Below, piece after piece: positions 49,509-61,333 of a stretch of 64,000 bases of DNA. The first letter of the stretch is position 1, and each line of letters opens with the position of its first letter. This DNA comes from Rhabditoides inermis (Eukaryota; Nematoda; Chromadorea; Rhabditida; Rhabditidae), in assembly GCA_963966185.1 (NCBI GenBank), contig CAWZYM010000006.1:53501-117500 (forward strand), given 5' to 3'. Both the position numbers and the translations under genes were made by a program. The notes under the pieces were generated by a model, which was given only the letters and a program-made list of their open reading frames with translations, made no database searches and was not told the DNA's origin.

Positions 49509-50846
49509 ATGTTTCTGCCCGATAAGAAGATCTACTTTGGACACAGGACTCGGTTCATTGTACTCGTGCTCAGCTGTGAGTTATCTGACGACGTCGTTCA
49601 AATACGGTGCTCTAGACGCTCTTACTTTTTACGCTATTGTGCTGACTCGATCCTCGATGCCTTGCTCTGATCTACCTCACAGCGCGCCCGACGACAGAAC
49701 TATAGCTCTAAATCTCTCACTCATTGCAGAATTGTGTTTCGCATTGTATATCAACGTTCAGTGACTTTCCGACCTCCTCCGCAGAGTAATCATTTCAGTA
49801 ATCTCTTGATCGAGGGAATACCTTTACCTTTACCTTCACGTTCACCCTTTGTTCAGTGATCTGTCTCACGCTTATCATGAGCAACACTCTCGCACTAAAC
49901 TTCACGGTGATTTGCATGGATGACGTGATCGAGGAGCAGACTCCGTTAGACTACAACAAGACAGGTGAGCTCTCCCCCCCTCTCTCTCTCTCTCTCCACC
50001 ACCCTCCCTTCAGTATCTCCCCACTGGCTGGACTCCTCTCAGCACATCAACACCCTCTTCTCTGCTGTCGCCATTGGCCTGCTCATCGGAACACTGCTCC
50101 TCACGCACTTCATGAAACTTGTGGGATTGAGGTATGAACGGAGAATAATTATGTAATGCGTTCGGTATACTGTAATGCGCGAAGCGGTCGCGAAGCGGAT
50201 TCTATCTGCGGATAGCGGGACCGTGTGTTTTCAAAGACCACAATAATGTTTTCACCGAAAAGTGCTGAACAGTGTGAAAACTGAAAAGTGTGAATGAGTC
50301 GATTTCCAGTAAGTCCAGATTCCAACCAGAACCAGACATTATATTTTTGCATACTTTTCTACAAACCGCGTCAGGTACACCCTCCTGGTCTACGGCTGAT
50401 TTCCATCTTCATAGACCGATAAACATCAGACATACATATTATGAATGTGTTTATTTCCATGGCAAGGGAGAATAAAATAACGATAAAAGGCGAGCATGAA
50501 AAAAATGTGGATAAACAAGGCTAGGCTGACCAGTGCAAGTGGTCAGCTACTTATTGGCGGGCCCTCAAGTTAAATAAAATGCATACAAAAATTATACAAA
50601 ATTATAAAATATAAGTTCAAATGTTTGACATACTTTTCCATCCACATCGCATTGCACATCCGTTTTTGCCATTATCTCGAAATGGCGGGAAAAAAGTGGC
50701 GGGAACGTCCTATCTCCTCGTTCCTATCTCCTCGTGTCAGGTACACCCTTCTCGTCTACGGTCTCGTCTCCGGCGTGTCCACCCTGCTCCTGCCACTCGC
50801 CGTCCACGCGGGGTTCTGGACGGTGGTCGCAGTGAGAGTCGCACAG
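49509..50846 (+). CDS. SLC17-like MFS transporter, 5' exons only
   Basis: Four exons: 49509-49575, 49857-49964, 50014-50131 and 50741-50846, in phase, encode about 133 residues. The order is FGHRTRFIVLVLS followed by a helix and SNTLALNFTVICMDD (typical of the nematode SLC17/phosphate-sialin transporter group after helix 1). Then comes DSSQHINTLFSAVAIGLLIGTLLLTH (helix 2) and RYTLLVYGLVSGVSTLLLPLAVHAGFWTVVAVRVAQ (helices 3-4, with the RxxQ region). The rest would need to lie beyond the retrotransposon that begins 105 bases after exon 4 and extends past the window end. The gene is therefore either split by a very large intron or disrupted. The start follows GTTTCAG, a probable trans-splice site. 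Confidence 0.75.
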
Positions 50847-50950
50847 GTGAGCACTTGGCTGGTATTGGCAGCAGTCTAGTCACTTCGTCTGGAGGTATGT
50901 ATATCATCAGGGTGATCATAATGTGCTACTTGACATGAACACAAAAGAAC

Positions 50951-51544
50951 TGTCGCGACCGCACATTGATGCAGTCACGACTTGGCTACAACCACTACCG
51001 TATCTATCATATACATCCAAGACGACCAGGATCATAATGCAATTATAAGAACTATATTTATCGCGAACAAATGCAAAGCGAACTGGGAAACTAGCACACT
51101 GCAATGCACTGCTGGTGCGCCGCGGTCTTCCCTTCTGTCGTCGCGTCGCGTGTGCACTGTCTGCACCCTCTCGTGCACATCGTGCCGGTCTCGGCCCCGC
51201 CCACGCGAAGCTCCGCCCCTGGAAGAAGATTTGGTCACCGAGGATTCTACGCCATTCCAGTTCCAGGTTTTCCCCCAGTAGGTCGTCAGGTTTCTTAGTT
51301 CCCTAGTGCCCCCCAGTGTCCAGGTTTCCCAGGTTTCCCTAGTGTTTTCCCTATACTGACCGCGACTCCGCTCGCTGTCTTGTGTTCGTGTTTGTTGTAC
51401 TGTAGACTATTGTTTGTATTGTTTGTTTGTTGCCTACGTGAATACATATTCGTGCTACCATTTGGCCTTTTATTGCTTTCACATTGCATTGATTACACTG
51501 ATCTACACAATAGATTAGTACTTGATTCCGCCGCTGTCAGGTCA
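50951..51544 (+). repeat. 5' LTR of a Bel/Pao-type retrotransposon
   Basis: Starts TGTCGCGACC. Its first 352 bases are repeated at 63,649-64,000 without a visible difference. The right border is placed just upstream of the primer-binding site at 51,550 and is approximate. Confidence 0.85.
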
Positions 51545-51549
51545 CTTTA

Positions 51550-51567
51550 TGGTGCATCGGCCGGGAA
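51550..51567 (+). other. Primer-binding site matching tRNA-Gly
   Basis: TGGTGCATCGGCCGGGAA is complementary to the 3' end of tRNA-Gly(GCC) including CCA, over 18 bases. Confidence 0.8.
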
Positions 51568-51815
51568 CAGCAGACCTTACAGATACCCGAACATGGGACC
51601 ACTGCCAGCGTGCCGGCTAGAGCGCAACCACATATTTGACACTACCGCACTAGACTACTGCGGTCCCTTCAATGTGGCCTCTGCTGGCGAGAATGAGACT
51701 ACGAAAATATGGGTGTGCGCATTCGTCTGTCTCGCGACAAGACTGATCCACCTTGAGACAGTGGACAATCAGACCACCCTCGCATTCATGCAATGCCTGC
51801 AGAGATTCACCACGC
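51568..51815 (+). pseudogene. Pao-type integrase core fragment
   Basis: The open frame contains ALDYCGPFNV and KIWVCAFVCLATRLIHLETV, matching the D-x-x-GPF and LVTRAIHLE-type segments of Bel/Pao integrase. The piece is truncated after the first catalytic Asp region and follows the primer site, where gag would be expected. Confidence 0.75.
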
Positions 51816-52467
51816 CACGAACAACACCACCCCACCCAGCAACCACCCTGCAGACCGCTGTCTGCTTTGTTACAGTACCAGCCACCACGCCAGCGCGCAC
51901 CACAACAACAACCAGCAGGCGCACCACGCACCTCACAACACCACCCCGCTCGCCAACCACCCTGCCGACCGCTGTCTGCTTTGTTACAGTACCAGCCACC
52001 ACGCCAGCTCGTGCAACAACAACCACTTGTGCTATGCGCTCATGCAGGTTGTGCGTCTATCTCGCGCATGTGCGAAGTGTTTCCAAATCGGACACACTTC
52101 TTCTACGTGTTCGTGGAACAACTGCAACAATTGCAATGGTCCGCACAACACGCGCATCTGCTACAAGCAAGTGAACAACAACCACACGCGCAACAAGTCG
52201 CAGTACAACAACAACAACGACCACAATGCGAACAAGTACAACAACACCACCACAACCGGCTACACCCCCACCAACGCGCGCCCCCAATACATCCACACGA
52301 GACAAGATAACTACTCACCTGTCCATGACGACGCACAGCTCGACCACGCCGATCTTGTCGAGCACGCCCCTGTGCCCAATACGGACGGCGACCGCCCCGC
52401 GGCCCGGCCGGACGAGGAGAAATGCGAGGCAGGCCTGAATGGAGAAATTGACAACTTTCGCTACTAA
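51793..52467 (+). pseudogene. Gag fragment with CCHC zinc knuckles
   Basis: A 224-residue open frame, Asn/His-rich. It has CLLCYSTSHHASSC, CAKCFQIGHTSSTC and CNNCNGPHNTRIC, three knuckles of the C-x2-C-x3/4-H-x4-C type that end Pao gag proteins. The segment NHPADRCLLCYSTSHHAS occurs twice in tandem; the first copy lacks its last Cys. The N-terminal gag domains are missing, so this is a fragment. Confidence 0.75.
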
Positions 52468-52529
52468 GCCATATCACATCGCGCAACCAGCATCACACAA
52501 CAAGATAAAAGCAATAAATGAAATAAGTC

Positions 52530-52538
52530 AACAACCTA
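52530..52538. repeat. 9-bp target duplication, left copy
   Basis: AACAACCTA directly before the foldback element, repeated at 62,202-62,210. Confidence 0.88.
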
Positions 52539-52766
52539 GGGACCGGGTAAAACGCGGCCCTGGCCCGTGGCCCTTGAGTGGTAAAATGCGGCCCGTGGCC
52601 CTGTGGCCCTGATATTGTGTTATTGATATTTATGTGTCTTATCTTCTGTTTCAAAGCACAACTGATATGTAACTGATATTCTAGACATGAAAACACTTAA
52701 AAACTATTATAATTCACAATTATGTTTGTGTACGATACTCTAGTTCACTTTCACTTGCGTCCCGGC

Positions 52767-55231
52767 CATTCTTTCTACCTTCAGACATATCTATTCTATT
52801 GAAGCATACCTATCAATAAGACACCTATCTACCAGAAAACACTAACGACAGCTCAATAGACACTCTCACTGGCCCGGTATACCGTGCGTAGCCCTCTCTT
52901 TCCACTGTGGCCACAACTCTGAATCCGATGCGGCCCGGCCATTCTTTCTACCTTCCAATCAGAACTATCTATTCCAATGAAGCATACCTATCAATTAGAC
53001 ACCTGTCTACCAGAAAACACTAACGACAGCTCAATAGACACTCTCACTGGCCCGGTATACCGTGCGTGGCCCTCTCTTTCCACTGTGGCCACATCTCTGA
53101 ATCCGATGCGGCCCGGCCATTCTTTCTACCTTCCAATCAGAAATATCTATTCTAATGAAGCATACCTATCAACTAGACACCTATCTACCAGAAAACACTA
53201 ACGACAGCTCAATAGACACTCTCACTGGCCCGGTATACCGTGCGTGGCCCTCTCTTTCCACTGTGGCCACAACTCTGAATCCGATGCGGCCCGGCCATTC
53301 TTTCTACCTTCCAATCAGAATTATCTTTTCTAATGGAGCATACCTATCAATTAGACACTTGTCTACCAGAAAACACTAACGACAGCTCAATAGACACTCT
53401 CACTGGCCCGGTATACCGTGCGTGGCCCTCTCTTTCCACTGTGGCCACATCTCTGAATCCGATGCGGCCCGGCCATTCTTTCTACCTTCCAATCAGAACT
53501 ATCTATTCTAATGAAGCATACCTATCAAATAGACACCTGTCTACCAGAAAACACTAACGACAGCTCAATAGACACTCTCACTGGCCCGGTATACCGTGCG
53601 TGGCCCTCTCTTTCCACTGTGGCCACATCTCTGAATCCGATGCGGCCCGGCCATTCTTTCTACCTTCCAATCAGAAATATCTATTCTAATGAAGCATACC
53701 TATCAACTAGACACCTATCTACCAGAAAACACTAACGACAGCTCAATAGACACTCTCACTGGCCCGGTATACCGTGCGTGGCCCTCTCTTTCCACTGTGG
53801 CCACATCTCTGAATCCGATGCGGCCCGGCCATTCTTTCTACCTTCCAATCAGAAATATCTATTCTAATGAAGCATACCTATCAATAAGACACCTATCTAC
53901 CAGAAAACACTAACGACAGCTCAATAGACACTCTCACTGGCCCGGTATACCGTGCGTGGCCCTCTCTTTCCACTGTGGCCACAACTCTGAATCCGATGCG
54001 GCCCGGCCATTCTTTCTACCTTCCAATCAGAACTATCTTTTCTAATGGAGCATACCTATCAATTAAACACTTGTCTACCAGAAAACACTAACGACAGCTC
54101 AATAGACACTCTCACTGGCCCGGTATACCGTGCGTGGCCCTCTCTTTCCACTGTGGCCACATCTCTGAATCCGATGCGGCCCGGCCATTCTTTCTACCTT
54201 CCAATCAGAACTATCTTTTCTAATGAAGCATACCTATCAATTAGACACCTGTCTACCAGAAAACACTAACGACAGCTCAATAGACACTCTCACTGGCCCG
54301 GTATACCGTGCGTGGCCCTCTCTTTCCACTGTGGTCACATCTTTGAATCCGATGCGGCCCGGCCCTTCTTTCTACCTTCCAATCAGAAATATTTTTTCTA
54401 ATGGAGCATACCTATCAATTAGACACCTGTCTACCAGAAAACACTAACGAAAGCTCAATAGACACTCTCACTGGCCCGGTATACCGTGCGTGGCCCTCTC
54501 TTTCCACTGTGGCCACATCTCTGAATCCGACGCGGCCCGGCCATTCTTTCTACCTTCCAATCAGAACTATCTTTTCTAATGAAGCATACCTATCAATTAA
54601 ACACCTGTCTACCAGAAAACACTAACGACAGCTCAATAGACACTCTCACTGGCCCGGTATACCGTGCGTGGCCCTCTCTTTCCACTGTGGCCACATCTCT
54701 GAATCCGATGCGGCCCGGCCATTCTTTCTACCTTCCAATCAGAATTATCTTTTCTAATGAAGCATACCTATCAATTAGACACCTGTCTACCAGAAAACAC
54801 TAACGACAGCTCAATAGACACTCTCACTGGCCCGGTATACCGTGCGTGGCCCTCTCTTTCCACTGTGGCCACATCTCTGAATCCGATGCGGCCCGGCCAT
54901 TCTTTCTACCTTCCAATCAGAAATATCTATTCTAATGAAGCATACCTATCAATTAGACACCTATCCACCAGAAAACACTAACGACAGCTCAATAGACACT
55001 CTCACTGGCCCGGTATACCGTGCGTGGCCCTCTCTTTCCACTGTGGCCACAACTCTGAATCCGATGCGGCCCGGCCATTCTTTCTACCTTCCAATCAGAA
55101 ATATCTTTTCTAATGGAGCATACCTATCAATTAGACACCTGTCTACCAGAAAACACTAACGACAGCTCAATAGACACTCTCACTGGCCCGGTATACCGTG
55201 CGTGGCCCTCTCTTTCCACTGTGGCCACAAC
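52767..55231 (+). repeat. 178-bp satellite array, left arm (about 14 copies)
   Basis: Units begin to repeat every 178 bases (for example equivalent positions 52,977, 53,155, 53,333). Each has GGCCCGGTATACCGTGCGTG, CACTGTGGCCACA and TCCGATGCGGCCCGGCC. Copies differ by a few bases. The last unit breaks off at 55,231 against LINE sequence. Confidence 0.97.
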
Positions 55232-56420
55232 TCACTTTTGAAGACCGGGACAACTATACCCTTACGCCATATTGATGGAATAACACCCTCATGAAAACAC
55301 TAAGAGAAAATTATCGATAGAGGTTCTGCCATGACAACAGCGAGGGCTTGTAAAATAATAGAGGGAATCTTATCTGGTCCACAGGGTATTTTTCTTTTAG
55401 TTTTTTTCAGGTATTCGTAAACACAATTGGGACTGAAATCTACGTCTGCTATCGAGTGGGTACCAGGATGGTCTTGTAAATGGAATGGCTCGTTATTATC
55501 TCTCGAGAAGACCGAGCCAAAGAACTCATTGAATAGAGTGGCTCTTTCTCGATCGTCTGAGACTACTCTACCACTACTATCAGTTAGATCCGGAATGGGG
55601 TCAACCGGTGCTAACTTCGATTTCACATATTGCCAGTAGCGCGCAGGAGAGGAACTGTTCAGGATGTGTGCTTCTCGTTCTTGTATGCATTGTTTGATGT
55701 TTCGACGATACTTTTTCGATCCTGTATGCTACTGGAAGTTTTCTGCCGATGATGCAACCGTCTTACATTTTGAAGTTTTTCTAGCCATTTTGGGAATTTT
55801 GGAGAGTGATCACGGTTGACTTGTATTTGAGGCATACGGTAGCGTATTGCGTCTTTTATAATGTCACAGAATCGGGAATAATGGGAATTTATATCAGAGT
55901 CTGACAAGTCAGCTGACCAATTCACCAAAGAGAGATCTTGTATAATAGCATTGTAGTCACCGTTACGATAATCATAGGCAGCGTGGGCAGTATCACGCGC
56001 TCTTTTGCATATCAACGCCATTTCTCCTTCCACACAACAATGATCAGAATACGCGATCCCCACTCGCACATTATTGATCAAGGTTCGATCAGTGGAGAGA
56101 ATTAAATCGAGTATGTTCATGCCACGAGTTGGCTCTGTCACTAGTTGATAGAGACCTAGGGAGTTACAATACATACGAGAGAAAACCTTGTGAGGATGCA
56201 GTACTTGCGCTTTGAGAATGCCACCGTATACCAGGGAAATTCAAATCACCAACGATAAGAAGCGTGCAATCAACGTTTAGATCCTTCACAAACTGTGAGA
56301 AGAGCGGAGTAAATTGCGGATCCGATCCTGGAGGTCTATACAACCCAATCAAAACAAACTCAGATACACCACATGAGATCCGGACAGCGACACAATCAAA
56401 AATCCTCTTGCGAATCCTCT
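55232..56420 (-). pseudogene. LINE fragment (CR1/Jockey-type endonuclease and RT start)
   Basis: Minus-strand frames encode part of an AP-endonuclease (FVLIGLYRPPGSD, LLIVGDLNFPGIRW, ILDLILST, YSDHCCVEG), the linker, and the start of reverse transcriptase (KIPCGPDKIPSIILQ, WRKGIVVPVFKS). It ends exactly at the satellite junction, losing the RT catalytic region. Frame changes between blocks at about 55,640 and 56,170 show decay. Its 5' end is missing too. Confidence 0.85.
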
Positions 56421-56539
56421 TGCGAACCGACAGTTAACCGTGAAATTCTTTCGCCTTTTACTGACGCATTCATAAGGATATCATAACCTTATATACAATA
56501 ATCACGTCACAAATCTACGTTGATCCTAGTATTATTCCC

Positions 56540-56764
56540 AAAATCAAATCACGTTTTCACAATACCAGATCACATAACGTGCAATTACATGTTCCATCGA
56601 ACTTCAAAAATACAAATTGGTTTACTCCTAGAGCTTCAAAGTTGTGGAATTCTTTGCCTTCAAAACTTTCTGAAATCGCAACAGTGGATGCGTTGAAAAT
56701 ACTGCTTTCAAAAATAGATTTTTCCGAGTTTGGTCCCCCACCATCGTTTCTTTGTATGCGTTAA
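56540..56764 (+). pseudogene. LINE 3' coding end fragment
   Basis: Plus-strand frame with FTPRASKLWNSLPSKLSE and a short tail, the typical C-terminal end of CR1/Jockey-like ORF2 proteins. It is opposite in orientation to the adjacent endonuclease/RT fragment. Confidence 0.75.
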
Positions 56765-57608
56765 CATTATGTTATATAGTATTGTTCTATCAATGTGTTT
56801 GTATATTCCCTTCCCCCCATCCCCCATATGTTATAAAACAGCAATGTTGTAACTATATATGTCCGGTAGGAGCCCCCCATAAGTAGCTAGATGTTTGATA
56901 CAGATAGCCTAGGGTCAGCTCAATATTTGCCACGCTGTACATTTCCTGTTGTGTTATTGTGTCTCTATAGTGGGCTCGCATATGAGTTTCACGCTTTTCA
57001 CGTGAGACATTAGGGTGGTTAGAGAAAGATCAAAGTCCTGTCGATGAAATTTGCATATTGAACATACTCTTTTCAAGCGAGAGCGTTACCACTACGCTAG
57101 CTAGGTGTGATGCCAGCTTTGCGAAAAGAAACTGTGAACGATTGATGATATTTTCACTGTTTAAGACTTCGGGGTACTGTAGAACTATTGGTCAACATAA
57201 TGTTTTTGACGAGAAATGTTGAGCTGAATGCAAACGGAATATATAATCTCTTGGCAGATAAAGATTATTATAAAAGAGCAACAGCTGTGGACTGCAAGCA
57301 GTGTGTTTTGAACGCGCGCAGAAATGCAAACGAGTACTCCTCCATGAACAGTTGATGAAAACATCAAATAAAATCTACTAAACCTGAAAATTAGAATTTT
57401 TTCAACTAACGTCACAATCTCAAAACCGATTTTCCACCACGAAAGAACTCGTTGGTGCATTAACATGATTTTAGCATTAAAGGAACAGTGGCAAAACGGA
57501 ACAGGAACAGTGTCAAACGTAACCCGCGATTTTCCTACGTTCTGCACAGTACCCCAGTCCCCTCTCCTTCTTGCTACTCCGATCTGGGAGTGACTGTGTG
57601 AAGACCTG

Positions 57609-58060
57609 ATGTTCAGGGTGCATATCAATTCAATTGCGAAAAAGGACAACCAAAAAATCAACTTTCTCTTTTTCACATTGCGCACCCGGAACGAAAAGGT
57701 TCTCGCACAAGCTTACATTATATATGTCCTTTCTATTCTTGAATATGCCATTGAGATTCACTCGCCATACTACCAAGTAAACAAGAATACGCTTGAATCC
57801 GTCCAATCCTTGTTTCTAACTTGTCTAGCTTAACGATGCGGCTTCTCCCACTTGTCTAATGACCACGTGCGGGCTCGTCTAGGTCTAGAGTCTCTTTCCC
57901 AGCGCAGAGAGAGAGAGAGAGAAGAGACGTAGTGTTCGTGTACAAGGTGTTGCGAGGTGACATTGATCTTTGTGTTGATGCACTTTTCCAAGTGCGATCC
58001 AGCCGAACTCGAGGCGCTTCCGACAAACTCTATCCACTTTCTTCACTCATCGTTGCGCCG
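57609..58060 (+). pseudogene. LINE reverse transcriptase thumb fragment
   Basis: LAQAYIIYVLSILEYAIEIH and ESVQSLFLTCLA match the region after the RT catalytic domain of CR1-like elements; the following bases continue in other frames with RARLGLESLSQRR. It lies downstream of the 3' end fragment, the reverse of the normal order, so at least two separate LINE pieces are present. Confidence 0.7.
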
Positions 58061-58076
58061 CCCGCGTCACAACCAG

Positions 58077-61000
58077 GGCCACGCACGGTATACCGGGCCA
58101 GTGAGAGTGTCTATTGAGCTGTCGTTAGTGTTTTCTGGTAGACAGGTGTCTAATTGATAGGTATGCTCCATTAGAAAAGATATTTCTGATTGGAAGGTAG
58201 AAAGAATGGCCGGGCCGCATCGGATTCAGAGTTGTGGCCACAGTGGAAAGAGAGGGCCACGCACGGTATACCGGGCCAGTGAGAGTGTCTATTGAGCTGT
58301 CGTTAGTGTTTTCTGGTAGACAGGTGTCTAATTGATAAGTATGCTTCATTAGAACAGATTGTTCTGATTGGAAGGTAGAAAGAATGGCCGGGCCGCATCG
58401 GATTCAGAGTTGTGGCCACAGTGGAAAGAGAGGGCCACGCACGGTATACCGAGCCAGTGAGAGTGTCTATTGAGCTGTCGTTAGTGTTTTCTGGTATACA
58501 GGTGTCTAATTGATAGGTATGCTTCATTAGAAAAGATAGTTCTGATTGGAAGGTAGAAAGAATGGCCGGGCCGCATCGGATTCAGAGTTGTGGCCACAGT
58601 GGAAAGAGAGGGCTACGCACGGTATACCGGGCCAGTGAGAGTGTCTATTGAGCTGTCGTTAGTGTTTTCTGGTAGACAGGTGTCTAATTGATAAGTATGC
58701 TTCATTAGAACAGATTGTTCTGATTGGAAGGTAGAAAGAATGGCCGGGCCGCATCGGATTCAGAGTTGTGGCCACAGTGGAAAGAGAGGGCCACGCACGG
58801 TATACCGGGCCAGTGAGAGTGTCTATTGAGCTGTCGTTAGTGTTTTCTAGTAGACACGTGTCTAATTGATAGGTATGCTTCATTAGAAAAGATAGTTCTG
58901 ATTGGAAGGTAGAAAGAATGGCCGGGCCGCATCGGATTCAGAGTTGTGGCCACAGTGGAAAGAGAGGGCCACGCACGGTATACCGAGCCAGTGAGAGTGT
59001 CTATTGAGCTGTCGTTAGTGTTTTCTGGTATACAGGTGTCTAATTGATAGGTATGCTTCATTAGAAAAGATAGTTCTGATTGGAAGGTAGAAAGAATGGC
59101 CGGGCCGCATCGGATTCAGAGTTGTGGCCACAGTGGAAAGAGAGGGCTACGCACGGTATACCGGGCCAGTGAGAGTGTCTATTGAGCTGTCGTTAGTGTT
59201 TTCTGGTAGACAGGTGTCTAATTGATAAGTATGCTTCATTAGAACAGATTGTTCTGATTGGAAGGTAGAAAGAATGGCCGGGCCGCATCGGATTCAGAGT
59301 TGTGGCCACAGTGGAAAGAGAGGGCCACGCACGGTATACCGGGCCAGTGAGAGTGTCTATTGAGCTGTCGTTAGTGTTTTCTAGTAGACACGTGTCTAAT
59401 TGATAGGTATGCTTCATTAGAAAAGATAGTTCTGATTGGAAGGTAGAAAGAATGGCCGGGCCGCATCGGATTCAGAGTTGTGGCCACAGTGGAAAGAGAG
59501 GGCCACGCACGGTATACCGAGCCAGTGAGAGTGTCTATTGAGCTGTCGTTAGTGTTTTCTGGTATACAGGTGTCTAATTGATAAGTATGCTTCATTAGAA
59601 AAGATAGTTCTGATTGGAAGGTAGAAAGAATGGCCGGGCCGCATCGGATTCAGAGTTGTGGCCACAGTGGAAAGAGAGGGCTACGCACGGTATACCGGGC
59701 CAGTGAGAGTGTCTATTGAGCTGTCGTTAGTGTTTTCTGGTGGACAGGTGTCTAATTGATAGGTATGCTTCATTAGAACATATTGTTCTGATTGGAAGGT
59801 AGAAAGAATGGCCGGGCCGCATCGGATTCAGAGTTGTGGCAACAGTGGAAAGAGAGGGCCACGCACGGTATACCGGGCCAGTGAGAGTGTATATTGAGCT
59901 GTCGTTAGTGTTTTCTGGTAGACAGGTGTCTAATTGATAAGTATGCTTCATTAGAACAGATTATTCTGATTGGAAGGTAGAGAGAATGGCCGGGCCGCAT
60001 CGGATTCAGAGTTGTGGCCACAGTGGAAAGAGAGGGCCACGCACGGTATACCGGGCCAGTGAGAAGGTCTATTGAGCTGTCGTTAGTGTTTTCTGGTAGA
60101 CAGGTGTCTAATTGATAAGTATGCTTCATTAGAACAGATTGTTCTGATTGGAAGGTAGAAAGAATGGCCGGGCCGCATCGGATTCAGAGTTGTGGCCACA
60201 GTGGAAAGAGAGGGCCACGCACGGTATACCGGGCCAGTGAGAGTGTCTATTGAGCTGTCGTTAGTGTTTTCTGGTATACAGGTGTCTAATTGATAAGTAT
60301 GCTTCATTAGAAAAGATAGTTCTGATTGGAAGGTAGAAAGAATGGCCGGGCCGCATCGGATTCAGAGTTGTGGCCACAGTGGAAAGAGAGGGCTACGCAC
60401 GGTATACCGGGCCAGTGAGAGTGTCTATTGAGCTGTCGTTAGTGTTTTCTGGTGGACAGGTGTCTAATTGATAGGTATGCTTCATTAGAACATATTGTTC
60501 TGATTGGAAGGTAGAAAGAATGGCCGGGCCGCATCGGATTCAGAGTTGTGGCAACAGTGGAAAGAGAGGGCCACGCACGGTATACCGGGCCAGTGAGAGT
60601 GTATATTGAGCTGTCGTTAGTGTTTTCTGGTAGACAGGTGTCTAATTGATAGGTATGCTTCATTAGAACAGATTGTTCTGATTGGAAGGTAGAGAGAATG
60701 GCCGGGCCGCATCGGATTCAGAGTTGTGGCCACAGTGGAAAGAGAGGGCCACGCACGGTATACCGGGCCAGTGAGAAGGTCTATTGAGCTGTCGTTAGTG
60801 TTTTCTGGTAGACAGGTGTCTAATTGATAAGTATGCTTCATTAGAACAGATTGTTCTGATTGGAAGGTAGAAAGAATGGCCGGGCCGCATCGGATTCAGA
60901 GTTGTGGCCACAGTGGAAAGAGAGGGCCACGCACGGTATACCGGGCCAGTGAGAGTGTCTATTGAGCTGTCGTTAGTGTTTTCTAGTAGACACGTGTCTA

Positions 61001-61243
61001 ATTGATAGGTATGCTTCATTAGAAAAGATAGTTCTGATTGGAAGGTAGAAAGAATGGCCGGGCCGCATCGGATTCAGAGTTGTGGCCACAGTGGAAAGAG
61101 AGGGCTACGCACGGTATACCGGGCCAGTGAGAGTGTCTATTGAGCTGTCGTTAGTGTTTTCTGGTAGATAGGTGTCTTATTGATAGGTATGCTTCAATAG
61201 AATAGATATTTCTGATTGGAAGGTAGAAAGAATGGCCGGGACG
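58077..61243 (-). repeat. 178-bp satellite array, right arm (about 18 copies)
   Basis: Same monomer as the left arm in reverse orientation. Parts show higher-order structure: identical variants recur every 534 bp (three units) at 58,303, 58,837 and 59,371, and every 712 bp (four units) at 59,727/60,439 and 59,905/60,617. Confidence 0.96.
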
Positions 61244-61333
61244 CAAGTGAAAGTGAACTAGAGTATCGTACACAAACATAATTGTGAATTATAATAGTTT
61301 TTAAGTGTTTTCATGTCTAGAATATCAGTTACA

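Noticed and set aside
52767..55231. CRISPR-like array
   Set aside because: The repeats are contiguous 178-bp monomers without unique spacers, in eukaryotic DNA.
52977..61019. Many 74-residue open frames, one per satellite unit, in both arms
   Set aside because: They are by-products of the repeat. The period 178 is not a multiple of 3, so frames restart in each unit and cannot form one protein, and both arms merely mirror each other.
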